Assembly (NCBI GenBank): GCA_910575565.1
Contig: CAJTFL010000022.1
Location: 1 to 64,000 of the forward strand
Direction of reading: 5' to 3'
Origin: Lachnospiraceae bacterium
Lineage (GTDB): Bacteria > Bacillota > Clostridia > Lachnospirales > Lachnospiraceae
DNA length: 64,000 nt
Shown here: positions 7,715 through 17,800 of the stretch, piece after piece
Layout: every line of letters starts with the position of its first letter
Numbering within the stretch: the first letter of the stretch is position 1
Made by a program: the position numbers and the translations under genes
The notes under the pieces: model-generated
Told to the model about the DNA's origin: nothing
Seen by the model: only the letters and a program-made list of their open reading frames with translations
Databases searched by the model: none

Positions 7715-8242
7715 ATGGAAAGAATGCCAAAACCGGGTGAATTTTATCGGCATTTTAAAAATAAACTGTATCAGATCCTGGCGGTTGCCAGGCATACGGA
7801 GACGGGGGAGGATCTGGTGGTATATCAGGCTCTGTACGGGGATTTTCGCATATTTGCCAGGCCTCTTTCCATGTTCCTTGAGCCGGTGGATCGGGAAAAA
7901 TATCCAGATGCGGATCAGTACTACCGGTTCGAGCAGGTGGCCTTCGTCACCGATCCACAGGAGGAAAACTGCAAAGGGTACGGGATGGATCCGGCGGGAA
8001 ATCCTGCCAGGCAGGAGATGAATCCTTGGCTGGAACGCTTCCTGGATGCGGAAGGATACAGCCAGCAGCTTCAGGTGCTTAGCCAGATGCTGGGAAAGGT
8101 GGGGCAGCAGGAGTTAGACAGCATTTACCTGGCGCTGGATATCTCCATGCCCGCCAAGGCAGGGGATGTGGATGCCCAGCTTCGGGGGATTATGAAGCAC
8201 TTGGAAACCAGGAGACGGTATGACGGCAGCAGGCTGAGGTAA
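7715..8242 (+). CDS. DUF1653 domain protein
   Basis: 175 aa from ATG 7715, chosen because AGGAGG at 7697-7702 precedes it; an upstream ATG at 7682 would overlap the previous gene and has no ribosome site. Residues 5-70 (PGEFYRHFKNKLYQIL, DLVVYQALYG, MFLEPVD) are the DUF1653 fold, a small SH3-like domain of unknown function. The C-terminal 100 residues are helical and ungrouped. It follows the lipoprotein gene by four bases and probably shares its transcript. Confidence 0.85.
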   Translation: MERMPKPGEFYRHFKNKLYQILAVARHTETGEDLVVYQALYGDFRIFARPLSMFLEPVDREKYPDADQYYRFEQVAFVTDPQEENCKGYGMDPAGNPARQEMNPWLERFLDAEGYSQQLQVLSQMLGKVGQQELDSIYLALDISMPAKAGDVDAQLRGIMKHLETRRRYDGSRLR

Positions 8243-8310
8243 GCGTGCCTGCAAGGTTTTTCCTGCGGCAGCATACTTCATCGGCAGGCCATACATAGGG
8301 AGGAAGGAAG

Positions 8311-10245
8311 ATGGCTAAGGAACCATCGTTAAAGGATGTGCGCCATTCGTCTTTGGGGGCTTTTGACGTGGAGGCGGAGTTAAAAAAGCTTCCGGCAAAG
8401 CCGGGAGTCTACCTGATGCATGGCGAAAAGGATGAGATCCTCTATGTGGGAAAGGCGGTCAGCTTGAAAAACCGGGTTCGCCAGTATTTCCAGGGAAGCC
8501 GGAACAAGACGGCCAAGATTGAGCAGATGGTATCCCGGATTGCCCGGTTTGAGTACATCGTCACGGACTCTGAGCTGGAGGCGCTGGTCTTGGAGTGCAA
8601 TTTAATTAAAGAGCACCGCCCCCGGTACAATACCATGTTAAAGGACGATAAAACCTACCCTTATATTAAGGTAACGGTCTGGGAGGATTTTCCCAGGGTG
8701 CAGCTTTCCAGGGAAGTAAAAAAGGATAAAAGCAAGTACTTCGGCCCTTATACCAGCGTGGGGGCGGTAAAGGATATCCTGGATCTGCTCCATAAGCTGT
8801 ACCGGATCCGCACCTGCAGCAAAAATCTTCCCAGGGATATGGGAAAAGAAAGACCCTGCTTAAATTACCACATTAAGCAGTGCAGCGCCCCGTGCCAGGG
8901 CTATATTACCAGAGAGGAGTACAGGGAGGGGATACGAAAGACTTTGGATTTCCTTAACGGGAATTACGGGGAGCTGGCAAGGGAGCTGGAAGAAAAGATG
9001 CTTGCCGCCTCAGAGGCTATGGATTTTGAGAAGGCCATTGAATACCGGGAAATGCTCTCCGGCGTGAAGCAGATTGCCCAGAAGCAGAAGATCACCAGCT
9101 CCGGCCTGGAAGACCGGGATATCATTGCCATGGCAAGGGAGGGGGAAGATGCGGTGGTTCAGGTATTCTTCGTCCGGGAGGGGCGGCTGATCGGAAGGGA
9201 TCATTTCCACTTAAATACGGCGGTGGACGAGGAGGAGAGCCAGGTGCTTTCCAGCTTCGTGAAGCAGTTTTACGCCGGGACGCCTTTTATCCCCCGGGAG
9301 CTTCTTTTGCAGGTTCCCTTGGAAGAGGAGGAAGTGATTGGCCAGTGGCTGGGGACGAAGCGGGGGCAGAAGGTGCGCCTGGCGAGCCCGAAAAAAGGGG
9401 AAAAGGAAAGGCTGGTGGAGCTGGCGGCGAAAAACGCCCGGCTGGTCTTGGATCAGGACAAGGAAAAGATAAAGCGGGAAGAGCTGCGCACCATCGGGGC
9501 AATGAACCAGGTGGGAAAGTGGCTGGGCTTGGAAGGCGTCCGCCGCATTGAAGCTTACGATATTTCCAATATCAGCGGGTTTGAGTCGGTAGGCTCCATG
9601 GTGGTTTACGAGGATGGGAAGCCTAAGCGCAGCGATTACCGGAAGTTCAGGATCCAATCCGTGCAGGGACCTAACGATTACGCCTCCATGGAAGAAGTGC
9701 TGACCAGGCGGTTTTCCCATGGCCTTGAGGAAGAGGAGGCCCTGCGGGAGAAAGGGGTGGACATGAGGATGGGGAGCTTCACCCGCTTTCCGGATCTGGT
9801 GATGATGGACGGCGGAAGGGGGCAGGTGAATATTGCCCTGGGGGTTTTGGAAAAACTGAAGCTGGATATCCCGGTGTGCGGCATGGTGAAGGATGACAGC
9901 CACCGAACCAGAGGACTATATTTCCACAATGTGGAAATCCCTATTGACAAGCGCTCCGAAGGCTTCCGGCTGATTACCAGGATCCAGGACGAGGCTCACC
10001 GGTTTGCCATCGAGTACCACCGGAGCCTAAGGAGCAAAAACCAGGTAAAATCTATCCTGGACGATATCCCGGGGATTGGCCCTGCCAGGAGGAAGGCGTT
10101 AATGAAGCGGTTTAAGAGCCAGGAGGCTATCCGGGCGGCTACCGTGGAGGAGCTGGAGAAAACGCCCCAGATGAACCGGAAGGCTGCCAGGGAAGTTTAC
10201 GAATTTTTCCATTCGCCTGCTCCTGCTTCTTTAGAAAGCACGTAA
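8311..10245 (+). CDS. uvrC: excinuclease ABC subunit C
   Basis: 644 aa, normal length. N-terminal GIY-YIG nuclease ([19 protein letters not shown], residues about 31-50), a central UVR motif ([19 protein letters not shown]), the RNase H-like C-terminal nuclease with YDISN and [12 protein letters not shown], and a helix-hairpin-helix pair ([18 protein letters not shown]) at the end. Makes both incisions in nucleotide excision repair with UvrA and UvrB. The start has GGAGGAAGGAAG just upstream. It leads the conserved Lachnospiraceae block with hprK and murB. The stop codon lies inside a palindromic repeat. Confidence 0.97.
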   Translation: MAKEPSLKDVRHSSLGAFDVEAELKKLPAKPGVYLMHGEKDEILYVGKAVSLKNRVRQYFQGSRNKTAKIEQMVSRIARFEYIVTDSELEALVLECNLIKEHRPRYNTMLKDDKTYPYIKVTVWEDFPRVQLSREVKKDKSKYFGPYTSVGAVKDILDLLHKLYRIRTCSKNLPRDMGKERPCLNYHIKQCSAPCQGYITREEYREGIRKTLDFLNGNYGELARELEEKMLAASEAMDFEKAIEYREMLSGVKQIAQKQKITSSGLEDRDIIAMAREGEDAVVQVFFVREGRLIGRDHFHLNTAVDEEESQVLSSFVKQFYAGTPFIPRELLLQVPLEEEEVIGQWLGTKRGQKVRLASPKKGEKERLVELAAKNARLVLDQDKEKIKREELRTIGAMNQVGKWLGLEGVRRIEAYDISNISGFESVGSMVVYEDGKPKRSDYRKFRIQSVQGPNDYASMEEVLTRRFSHGLEEEEALREKGVDMRMGSFTRFPDLVMMDGGRGQVNIALGVLEKLKLDIPVCGMVKDDSHRTRGLYFHNVEIPIDKRSEGFRLITRIQDEAHRFAIEYHRSLRSKNQVKSILDDIPGIGPARRKALMKRFKSQEAIRAATVEELEKTPQMNRKAAREVYEFFHSPAPASLEST

Positions 10246-10281
10246 CGGTGCAGGTACAGAACCGTTACGAAAGCACGTAAC
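10241..10281 (+). repeat. short palindromic element at the uvrC end
   Basis: Inverted repeat CGTAACGGT (10241-10249) / ACCGTTACG (10261-10269) with a direct repeat GAAAGCACGTAAC at 10234-10246 and 10269-10281. It includes the uvrC stop. The 29-base palindrome is closely related to the right end (from 11426) of the larger element at 11321-11452, so hprK is bracketed by two members of one family. It may also serve as the uvrC terminator, though it lacks a T run. Confidence 0.75.
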
Positions 10282-10296
10282 TTTTGCGGATAAGGA

Positions 10297-10325
10297 ATGA
10301 CAAGCAGCCCAAATTATGTTAAGAT
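10297..10325 (+). promoter_or_regulatory. putative hprK promoter
   Basis: ATGACA, 17 bases, TAAGAT, ending 55 bases before the hprK start. Five of six -35 bases match but the -10 is weak. Confidence 0.4.
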
Positions 10326-10380
10326 AAAGAATACATTTCAATGAATGGTTTCAAGATTAATGATAAAGGAGACAGAAGAA

Positions 10381-11310
10381 ATGCAAGGGGTAACGGTTTC
10401 AAAGCTGATCAGCAAGATGAAATTAAAGAATGCCACTCCGGAACAGGACACGGACAAGACCGTCCTGACCCATCCGGAGGTAAACCGTCCGGCGCTCCAG
10501 CTGGCAGGTTTTTTCGACCATTTTGACCATGAGCGGGTGCAGGTGGTGGGGACGGTGGAGCGGGCATACGTTTCCACCTTAAGCTATGAGAGGAAGATGG
10601 AAGTGTTTGAGCGCCTGATTTCCAGCAAGATTCCCTGCCTGGTGTACTGCCGGGGGATAACGCCGGATGAGGATATTTTAAACCTGGCCAGCCATTACGA
10701 TGTGCCGATCCTGATTTCGGAGCAGCCTACCTCTGATTTTATGGCGGAAACTATCCGGTGGCTGAAGGTGCAGATGGCTCCCTGCATCAGCATCCACGGC
10801 GTCCTGGTGGATGTGTTCGGGGAAGGCGTTTTGATCATGGGGGAAAGCGGCATCGGGAAAAGCGAGGCGGCCTTGGAGTTAATTAAGCGGGGACACCGGC
10901 TGGTGACGGATGACGTGGTGGAGATCCGCAAGGTCAGCGATGAAACGCTTATCGGCAGCTCGCCGGATATTACCAAGCATTTTATTGAGCTTAGGGGCAT
11001 TGGGATTATCGACGTAAAGACCCTTTACGGCGTGGAAAGCGTAAAGGAAACCCAGGGCATTGACATGGTGATCAAGCTGGAGGACTGGGATAAGGATCGG
11101 GAGTATGACCGGCTGGGCTTGGAGGATCAGTATACGGAATTTTTGGGCAACCAGGTGGTATGCCATTCCATTCCCATCCGTCCCGGCAGGAACCTGGCGA
11201 TTATCGTGGAGTCGGCAGCCGTTAATTACCGCCAGAAGAAGATGGGCTATAATGCGGCCCAGGAGCTGTATAACCGGGTGCAGGCCAACTTAAACCGCAG
11301 GGCGGATTAA
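10381..11310 (+). CDS. hprK: HPr kinase/phosphorylase
   Basis: 309 aa from ATG 10381 with AAAGGAG eight bases upstream; an earlier in-frame ATG (10345) has no ribosome site. The N-terminal domain is followed by SIHGVLVDVFGEGVLIMGES with the Walker A GESGIGKS at about residues 154-161, the VTDDVVEIR block and the HPrK signature region (ELRGIGIIDVKTLYG). It phosphorylates HPr and Crh on Ser46 using ATP or PPi and reverses the reaction, linking glycolytic state to CcpA-type carbon control. Its likely substrate, the Crh-like protein, is encoded about 3 kb downstream in the same direction. Confidence 0.97.
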   Translation: MQGVTVSKLISKMKLKNATPEQDTDKTVLTHPEVNRPALQLAGFFDHFDHERVQVVGTVERAYVSTLSYERKMEVFERLISSKIPCLVYCRGITPDEDILNLASHYDVPILISEQPTSDFMAETIRWLKVQMAPCISIHGVLVDVFGEGVLIMGESGIGKSEAALELIKRGHRLVTDDVVEIRKVSDETLIGSSPDITKHFIELRGIGIIDVKTLYGVESVKETQGIDMVIKLEDWDKDREYDRLGLEDQYTEFLGNQVVCHSIPIRPGRNLAIIVESAAVNYRQKKMGYNAAQELYNRVQANLNRRAD

Positions 11311-11320
11311 AAGAGCCATG

Positions 11321-11452
11321 GTAACTGTTCAGTAGGTCTGCGCATTTACTGCGCTGACCGTAAGATAGTCTCGGCTAGTGGGCAAAAATCCCATCGCGTA
11401 AGCGATTTTCAATGGATTTTTGCTCGTAACGGTGAAGGTACTGAACAGTTAC
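11321..11452 (+). repeat. 132-bp palindromic (MITE-like) element
   Basis: Terminal inverted repeats GTAACTGTTCAGTA (11321-11334) and TACTGAACAGTTAC (11439-11452) are perfect 14-mers. Inside is a second stem, GCAAAAATCC / GGATTTTTGC, enclosing TCGCGTAAGCGA. It lies between hprK and murB, encodes nothing, and its right end resembles the small palindrome at 10241-10269. Confidence 0.85.
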
Positions 11453-11479
11453 GAGTCATGTTAAGGAAAAGGGGCAGCG

Positions 11480-12421
11480 ATGGACAGTCGAATGTATGAA
11501 GAGATTTGCGGCGTAGTGGGGGATGGGGGTCAGGTGTTAAGGGATGAGCCCATGAGCGCCCATACCACCTTCCGGGCGGGAGGGCCTGCCAAGGTGTTTG
11601 CCATCCCCGGGGACAGCCGGGAGCTTGGGTCTATCCTTGGCCTGTGCAGGGAAAGGGGCTGGCCTTGGTTTATCCTGGGAAATGGCAGCAACCTTTTGGT
11701 CAGCGACGAAGGCTTTGACGGGGTGATGGTTGCCATAGGAAAGCCTTTTGGGGATATCCGGGCGGAGGCAGGCGGGCTTCTTTACGCGGGAGCAGGGGCC
11801 TTGCTTTCCCGGATCGCAAGGAGCGCCATGGAGCTTGGGCTTACCGGCCTGGAGTTTGCCTCCGGGATCCCGGGAAGCCTGGGCGGGGCAGTGGTGATGA
11901 ATGCCGGGGCCTACGGCGGGGAGATGAAGGATGTGCTTTCCCGCGTCCAGGTGCTGACCGGGGAGGGCAAGGTAGAGGAGCTTTCCCCTGGGGATTTGGA
12001 GCTTGGCTACCGCACCAGCAATATCCTTAAGAAGGGGTATGTGGTGCTGGGCGCATGGTTCTGCCTTAAGAAAGGCGACCCGGATAAAATCCTTGCCCGG
12101 ATGGAGGAGTTAGCCGGGCTTAGGCGTCAGAAGCAGCCTTTAGAGTATCCCAGCGCAGGCAGCACCTTTAAACGCCCGGAAGGGTATTTTGCCGGGAAGC
12201 TGATCCAGGATGCGGGGCTTAGGGGATTTTCCCTGGGAGATGCCCAGGTGTCGGAAAAGCACTGCGGCTTCGTGGTGAACAAAGGCCATGCCTCCGCTTC
12301 GGACATTATGGGGCTTTGCCGCCAGGTGTCGGGGAAAGTGAAGGAAAGGTTTGGGGTGGAGCTGGAGCTGGAAGTCAAATGCCTGGGAAATTTTGGATAT
12401 CCTGGCGGCGGGAAGGGCTGA
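11480..12421 (+). CDS. murB: UDP-N-acetylenolpyruvoylglucosamine reductase
   Basis: 313 aa. FAD-binding PCMH domain with the ILGNGSNLLVSDEGFDG motif (about residues 70-86) and GASGIPGSLGGAVVMNAGAYG-like block (EFASGIPGSLGGAVVMNAG). C-terminal MurB domain with YPSAGSTFKRPEG, holding the proton-donor Ser, and a final Glu-rich strand. Reduces UDP-GlcNAc-enolpyruvate to UDP-MurNAc in peptidoglycan precursor synthesis, in the cytoplasm. The start is preceded by AAAGGGGCAGCG. No frame damage. Part of the hprK-murB-rapZ-whiA block. Confidence 0.96.
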   Translation: MDSRMYEEICGVVGDGGQVLRDEPMSAHTTFRAGGPAKVFAIPGDSRELGSILGLCRERGWPWFILGNGSNLLVSDEGFDGVMVAIGKPFGDIRAEAGGLLYAGAGALLSRIARSAMELGLTGLEFASGIPGSLGGAVVMNAGAYGGEMKDVLSRVQVLTGEGKVEELSPGDLELGYRTSNILKKGYVVLGAWFCLKKGDPDKILARMEELAGLRRQKQPLEYPSAGSTFKRPEGYFAGKLIQDAGLRGFSLGDAQVSEKHCGFVVNKGHASASDIMGLCRQVSGKVKERFGVELELEVKCLGNFGYPGGGKG

Positions 12422-12522
12422 CCGTTCAGGGTGATATGATGCGCTCAGCCGCATAAGGAAATATGCCGCCTTGCGGCTGCGGCTGGCGGGGGCAGAAGAG
12501 AAAGGCCGAAAGGTGGTAGGAG

Positions 12523-13413
12523 ATGAAACTGGTAATCGTAACCGGGATGTCCGGTGCAGGGAAGACACAGGCGCTGAAAATGCTGGAGGATATGGGCTAT
12601 TACTGTGTGGACAATCTGCCCATATCCCTGGTGAACCAATTTACGGAATTAAGCTTAGGCCATGTAGGGGAGTCCAAGAGGATTGCCTTGGGGGTGGATA
12701 TCCGCAGCGGGGAAGAGCTTCCCCAGCTGAAGGATGTGTTAAAAGGCTGGAGGGAAAAAGGGTTTCCTTACTGGGTGCTGTTTTTGGATGCCGGGGACGA
12801 GGTTCTGATTAAGCGTTATAAGGAAACCAGGAGGATGCATCCCCTGGCGGGAATGGGGCGGATCGGGAAAGGGATTGAGTTGGAGCGGGAACGGCTGGCT
12901 TTCCTAAAGGAATCCTCAGATTACATTATCGATACCAGCCAATTGCTCACCAGGGAGCTGCGCCAGGAGCTGGAAAAGATTTTCGTGGAGGGGGAGGAAT
13001 ATAAAAACCTTTACGTGACGATCCTTTCCTTCGGCTTTAAGTATGGGATTCCTACGGACGCGGATCTGGTGTTTGATGTCCGTTTCCTTCCCAATCCATA
13101 CTATGTGGCACAGCTGCAAAAAAGGACGGGGGAAGAGCCTGCCGTGCAGGAATACGTCATGCAGGGAGGGATAGCCAAGGCTTTTTTGGATAAGCTGTTT
13201 GATCTGCTGGAATTTTTGATCCCAAATTACATCCTGGAAGGGAAAAACCAGCTGGTGATCGGGATCGGATGCACGGGAGGAAAGCACCGGTCGGTAACGA
13301 TTGCCAAGGCGCTGTACGATAGGCTGAAAGAAAATTCCGGCTACGGCACAAAGCTGTTTCATCGGGATATGGAGAAGGACGGCCGAAAGAAGCAGGCAGA
13401 GGGAGAGGGGTAA
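12523..13413 (+). CDS. rapZ: RNase adapter / nucleotide-binding protein RapZ (YvcJ)
   Basis: 296 aa, full length. Walker A GMSGAGKT at residues about 7-14, the YCVDNLPISL block, and a C-terminal domain with IGIGCTGGKHRSVTIA. In Enterobacteria RapZ directs RNase E to GlmZ. In Bacillota the homologue YvcJ hydrolyses nucleotides and its molecular role is less clear. It is one base from whiA and with crh forms the conserved yvcJ-whiA-crh arrangement. YvcK (gluconeogenesis factor), which sits between yvcJ and whiA in Bacillus, is absent here. Ribosome site AGGAG directly precedes ATG. Confidence 0.95.
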   Translation: MKLVIVTGMSGAGKTQALKMLEDMGYYCVDNLPISLVNQFTELSLGHVGESKRIALGVDIRSGEELPQLKDVLKGWREKGFPYWVLFLDAGDEVLIKRYKETRRMHPLAGMGRIGKGIELERERLAFLKESSDYIIDTSQLLTRELRQELEKIFVEGEEYKNLYVTILSFGFKYGIPTDADLVFDVRFLPNPYYVAQLQKRTGEEPAVQEYVMQGGIAKAFLDKLFDLLEFLIPNYILEGKNQLVIGIGCTGGKHRSVTIAKALYDRLKENSGYGTKLFHRDMEKDGRKKQAEGEG

Positions 13414-13414
13414 G

Positions 13415-14446
13415 GTGTCGTATGCATCTAAGGTAAAGGACGAGCTGTCGCGCCAGATTGCTTTGGCCAGGCACTGCCGGATAGCCGAGTTGTCGGCCAT
13501 AATCAGCCTGTGCGGGCGGGTGTCAATCTCTGCGGACGATCGTTTTTCGATTAAAATCCATACGGAAAGTGCGCCAGTTGCAAGAAAGTACTTTACATTA
13601 TTGGGAAAAACATTTAATATAATAGCGGACGTTTCAATTCGGAATAGTTTATGCGGGAAAAAAAGCTTTACGTATTCCGTAGCGGTAGGGAACCATGAGG
13701 ACGCGTTAAAGATCCTGATGGCCACAAAGCTTTTGGGGGAAGACGGCCAGGTGGGGGAGGTTTTGCCGCCTAGGAAAAATATGGTGGTAAAGCATATCTG
13801 CTGCCGGAGAGCCTTTCTTCGGGGGGCATTCCTTGCTTCCGGTTCCATCAGCGATCCGGAGAAATCCTATCATTTTGAAATTGTCTGTGCGGCCCAGGAG
13901 AAAGCCAGGCAGCTCCAGGGGATTATCGGGACCTTTGGGCTGGAAGCCCGGATTGTGGTTCGGAAAAACCATTTTGTTGTGTATTTAAAAGAAGGCAGCC
14001 AGATCGTGGATATCTTAAATGTGATGGAAGCGCCGGTATCCCTGATGGATCTGGAGAATATCCGGATTTTAAAGGAGATGCGGGGACAGGTGAACCGACA
14101 GGTAAACTGCGAAACTGCCAATATTAACAAAACCGTATCCGCAGCGGTAAAGCAATTAAAGGATATTGAATATATCCGCGATACCATAGGATTTTCAGGG
14201 CTGTCAGAGAATCTGGAAAGCGTGGCTTATCTGCGGCTGGAAAGGCCGGAGGCATCCCTGAAAGAACTGGGCGAGGCGTTGGATCCACCCGTGGGGAAAT
14301 CTGGTGTCAATCACCGCCTCAGGAAGCTGAGCGCTGTGGCAGATGCCCTTCGTAAACAAGCGCCCAAGGAAACGGATACTGAGACGGGAGTGGGACCGTC
14401 CGGAAAAGAGGAGGAAAATTATGATAAGAAAGACCGTTACCATTGA
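13415..14446 (+). CDS. whiA: DNA-binding protein WhiA
   Basis: 343 aa with a GTG start one base after the rapZ stop, served by GGGAGAGGGG inside rapZ. N-terminal region starts SYASKVKDELSRQ as in all WhiA proteins, the middle is the LAGLIDADG homing-endonuclease-like fold without catalytic acids, and the C-terminus carries the HTH (ASLKELGEAL, GKSGVNHRLRKLSA). WhiA is a transcription factor in Streptomyces sporulation. In Bacillota it affects chromosome segregation and division through DNA binding. It overlaps crh by 26 bases, implying translational coupling. Confidence 0.96.
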   Translation: MSYASKVKDELSRQIALARHCRIAELSAIISLCGRVSISADDRFSIKIHTESAPVARKYFTLLGKTFNIIADVSIRNSLCGKKSFTYSVAVGNHEDALKILMATKLLGEDGQVGEVLPPRKNMVVKHICCRRAFLRGAFLASGSISDPEKSYHFEIVCAAQEKARQLQGIIGTFGLEARIVVRKNHFVVYLKEGSQIVDILNVMEAPVSLMDLENIRILKEMRGQVNRQVNCETANINKTVSAAVKQLKDIEYIRDTIGFSGLSENLESVAYLRLERPEASLKELGEALDPPVGKSGVNHRLRKLSAVADALRKQAPKETDTETGVGPSGKEEENYDKKDRYH

Positions 14447-14675
14447 ACTCTCATCCGGTTTGGAAGCAAGACCGATAGCAATGTTAGTACAGGTGGCAAG
14501 CCAGTATGAAAGCAAGATTTATGTGGAATCTGAATCCAAGCGGGTAAATGCAAAAAGCATTATGGGGATGATGACGCTGGGGCTGGCGGCAGGGGAAGAA
14601 TTGGTGATTTCAGCTGAAGGCAATGACGAGCAGCAGGCGATTTCTGACATTGAAAAGTATCTGAGAAGCAATTAA
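14421..14675 (+). CDS. crh: Crh-like HPr-family protein (His15 replaced by Glu)
   Basis: 84 aa from ATG 14421 (GGAGG seven bases upstream). The active-site motif of HPr, GLHARP, reads GLEARP here, with Glu exactly at position 15, so phosphotransfer from EI is impossible. Ser46 and its surroundings (NAKSIMGMM) are kept, the site for HprK. This is the hallmark of Crh, the catabolite-repression HPr, known in Bacillus with Gln15 and in the same yvcJ-whiA-crh position. A phosphorylated form would act as CcpA co-repressor. It overlaps whiA and is downstream of hprK, its expected kinase. The canonical HPr must be elsewhere in the genome. Confidence 0.9.
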   Translation: MIRKTVTIELSSGLEARPIAMLVQVASQYESKIYVESESKRVNAKSIMGMMTLGLAAGEELVISAEGNDEQQAISDIEKYLRSN

Positions 14676-14861
14676 TATGGATTGTTAAAACTAAGAATAA
14701 TGAGCTGGGGGATTGGCTTTTATATAAGGGGCTGCTGCAGTTGGCTGTTTGGCTTAATGCGGCGGCTCCTTTGTAGATGATTTAAACGATTAGCCCGTTA
14801 AAGGCCGGCGGGTTTGCGCTTAAGGCGGAGGGCGGGTACGGCAGAGAACAGGGAGGGGACT

Positions 14862-17800
14862 ATGGCGTTTACGCATTTGCACGTCCATACGGAATACAGC
14901 CTTTTGGACGGTTCCAGCAAGATTAAAGAGATTGCCGTCAGGGCGAAGGAGCTGGGGATGGACAGCCTTGCCATCACGGATCACGGGGTAATGTACGGGG
15001 TGATTGATTTTTACCGTGCGGCGCTGGAAGCGGGGATTAAGCCGATTATCGGCTGCGAGGTATATGTGTCCCCCGGTTCCCGGTTTGATCGGGAGACGGG
15101 AGCCGGCGAAGATCGGTACTACCATCTGGTGCTTTTGGCGGAAAATAACCAGGGCTACCAGAACCTGATGAAGATCGTTTCAAAAGGCTTTGTGGACGGC
15201 TTTTACTACCGGCCCAGGGTGGATTACGAGATCCTTTCGGCCTACCATGAAGGGATTATTGCCTTAAGCGCCTGCCTGGCGGGGGAGGTGCAGCGCTTTT
15301 TGGAGCGGGGGATGTACGAGGAGGCAAAGGGAGCCGCCCTAAAATATGAAGGGATTTTTGGAAAAGGGAATTTTTTCCTGGAGCTTCAGGATCACGGCAT
15401 CCCGGCACAGAAGACGGTGAACCAGGGGCTTATGCGCCTTGGCCGCCAGCTTTCCATAGACCTGGTGGCAACTAATGATATCCACTACATTTATGCGGAG
15501 GATGCCAAGGCTCACGATATCCTGCTGTGCATCCAGACGGGGAAGAAGGTAACGGATGAGAACCGGATGCGCTACGAGGGAGGGCAGTATTACCTGAAGT
15601 CGGAGGAGGAGATGCGCGCCCTCTTTCCCTATGCCAAAGAAGCCCTGGACAATACGGCAAAGATTGCCGCAAGATGCCAGGTGGAGATTGAATTTGGCGT
15701 CACCAAGCTGCCGAAATTTGTTGTCCCAGATGGGGAAACCTCATGGAGCTACTTAAACCGGCTGTGCAGAGAGGGGCTTGCCAGGCGGTATCCGGAGGAT
15801 GACGGCGCTTTAAGGGAGCGCTTAGACTACGAGCTTGGGGTGATCCAAAGCATGGGCTACGTGGATTACTTCCTGATCGTGTGGGACTTTATCCACTTTG
15901 CCCGTTCACGGGGAATCCCGGTGGGGCCGGGGAGGGGCTCTGCGGCAGGCAGCATCGTGGCTTACTGCCTGGAGATCACCAATATCGATCCCATCCGCTA
16001 CGATCTGCTGTTTGAGCGGTTCTTAAACCCGGAGAGGGTGTCCATGCCGGATATTGACATTGATTTCTGCTACGAGCGCCGCCAGGAAGTGATCGACTAC
16101 GTGGTGGAAAAGTATGGGAAAGATCAGGTGGTGCAGATTGTCACCTTCGGAACCTTGGCGGCCAAGGGCGTGATCCGGGACGTGGGCCGGGCTTTGGATT
16201 ACCCTTACGCCCAGTGCGACGCCATCGCCAAAATGGTTCCCAGGGATCTGGGGATGACCCTGGATCGGGCATTGAAGGAAAGCCCGGATCTTAGGAATGC
16301 CTATGAGCAGGATGACCAGGTAAAGTACTTAATCGATATGTCCAAGCGCTTAGAGGGCCTTCCCCGCCATACCTCCATGCACGCGGCAGGCGTAGTGATC
16401 AGCCGCACCTCCGTGGATGAGTATGTGCCGTTAAGCCGGGCGGCTGACGGAACCATCACCACCCAGTTTACCATGACCACCTTGGAGGAGCTGGGGCTTT
16501 TGAAGATGGATTTTCTTGGCCTTAGGACGCTGACGGTTATCCATAACGCGGTTTCCCAGGTGGAGAAAAACCGGGGGATCCGTCTGGATATGGATCAGAT
16601 CGATTACGATGACAAGAAGGTATTGGAATCCATTGGGACGGGAAAAACCGAGGGCGTTTTCCAGCTGGAAAGCGGCGGCATGAAAGGGTTTATGAAGGAG
16701 CTGAAGCCGGAAAACCTGGAGGATGTAATCGCCGGGATTTCCCTGTACCGCCCCGGCCCCATGGAATTTATCCCTAAATATTTAAAGGGGAAGAATGATA
16801 AAGGCTCCATCACCTATGATTGTCCTCAGCTGGAACCGATCCTTGGCCCCACTTACGGCTGTATTGTGTACCAGGAGCAGGTAATGCAGATCGTGCGGGA
16901 TCTGGCCGGGTACACCATGGGCCGCAGCGATTTGGTGCGCCGCGCCATGTCCAAGAAAAAGGCGGCGGTGATGGAAAGGGAACGAAAAAATTTCGTTTAT
17001 GGAAACCAGGAGGAAGGCGTGCCTGGCTGCATTGCCAATAATATTGATGAGCGGACGGCCAATTTAATTTTTGATGAAATGATCGATTTTGCCAAGTATG
17101 CCTTTAATAAGTCCCATGCGGCCTGCTATGCGGTGGTAGCCTACCAGACGGCGTTTTTAAAATACTATTATCCCCTGGAATTCATGGCGGCGCTGATGAC
17201 TTCGGTTATGGATAATGGGAATAAGGCGGCAGAGTATATCCTGATCTGCCGCCAGATGGGGATTGCCATCCTCCCCCCGGACATTAACGAGGGGGAAAGC
17301 GGGTTTACCGTTTCGGGAAATGCCATCCGCTACGGCCTTTCCGCCATTAAGAGCGTGGGGAAGTCGGTGGTGGATACCATTGTGGCGGAGAGGGAGAGAG
17401 GCGGACTTTTTACCTCCATGGAGAATTTCGCGGAGCGCATGAGCAATAAAGAGGTGAATAAAAAGACGCTGGAAAACTTTATTAAGTCAGGAGCCTTAGA
17501 CTCCATGCCGGGGAACCGGAGGCAGAAGATGATGGTTGCCCCGGAGTTTTTGGAGCAGAAAAACCGGGAGAAGAAAACCTCCATTGCCGGGCAGATGAGC
17601 CTGTTTGACTTCGTGGGGGAGGAGTCCAAGGATGATTTCCGGCTGACCCTGCCGGATGTGGCGGAGTACCCTAAGGAGGAGCTTTTGGCCTTTGAGAAGG
17701 AAACCCTTGGGATTTACGTAAGCGGCCACCCCATGGATGCCTATGAGTCCATGTGGAGGAAGAACATCACGGCTACGACTATAGATTTTATCGTGGATGA

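Noticed and set aside
9211..9903. 230-codon minus-strand frame inside uvrC
   Set aside because: Shadow of uvrC; His/Pro/Leu-rich composition typical of antisense reading of a GC-rich gene.
12916..13848. 310-codon minus-strand frame over rapZ and whiA
   Set aside because: Crosses the boundary of two well-conserved plus-strand genes and matches nothing.
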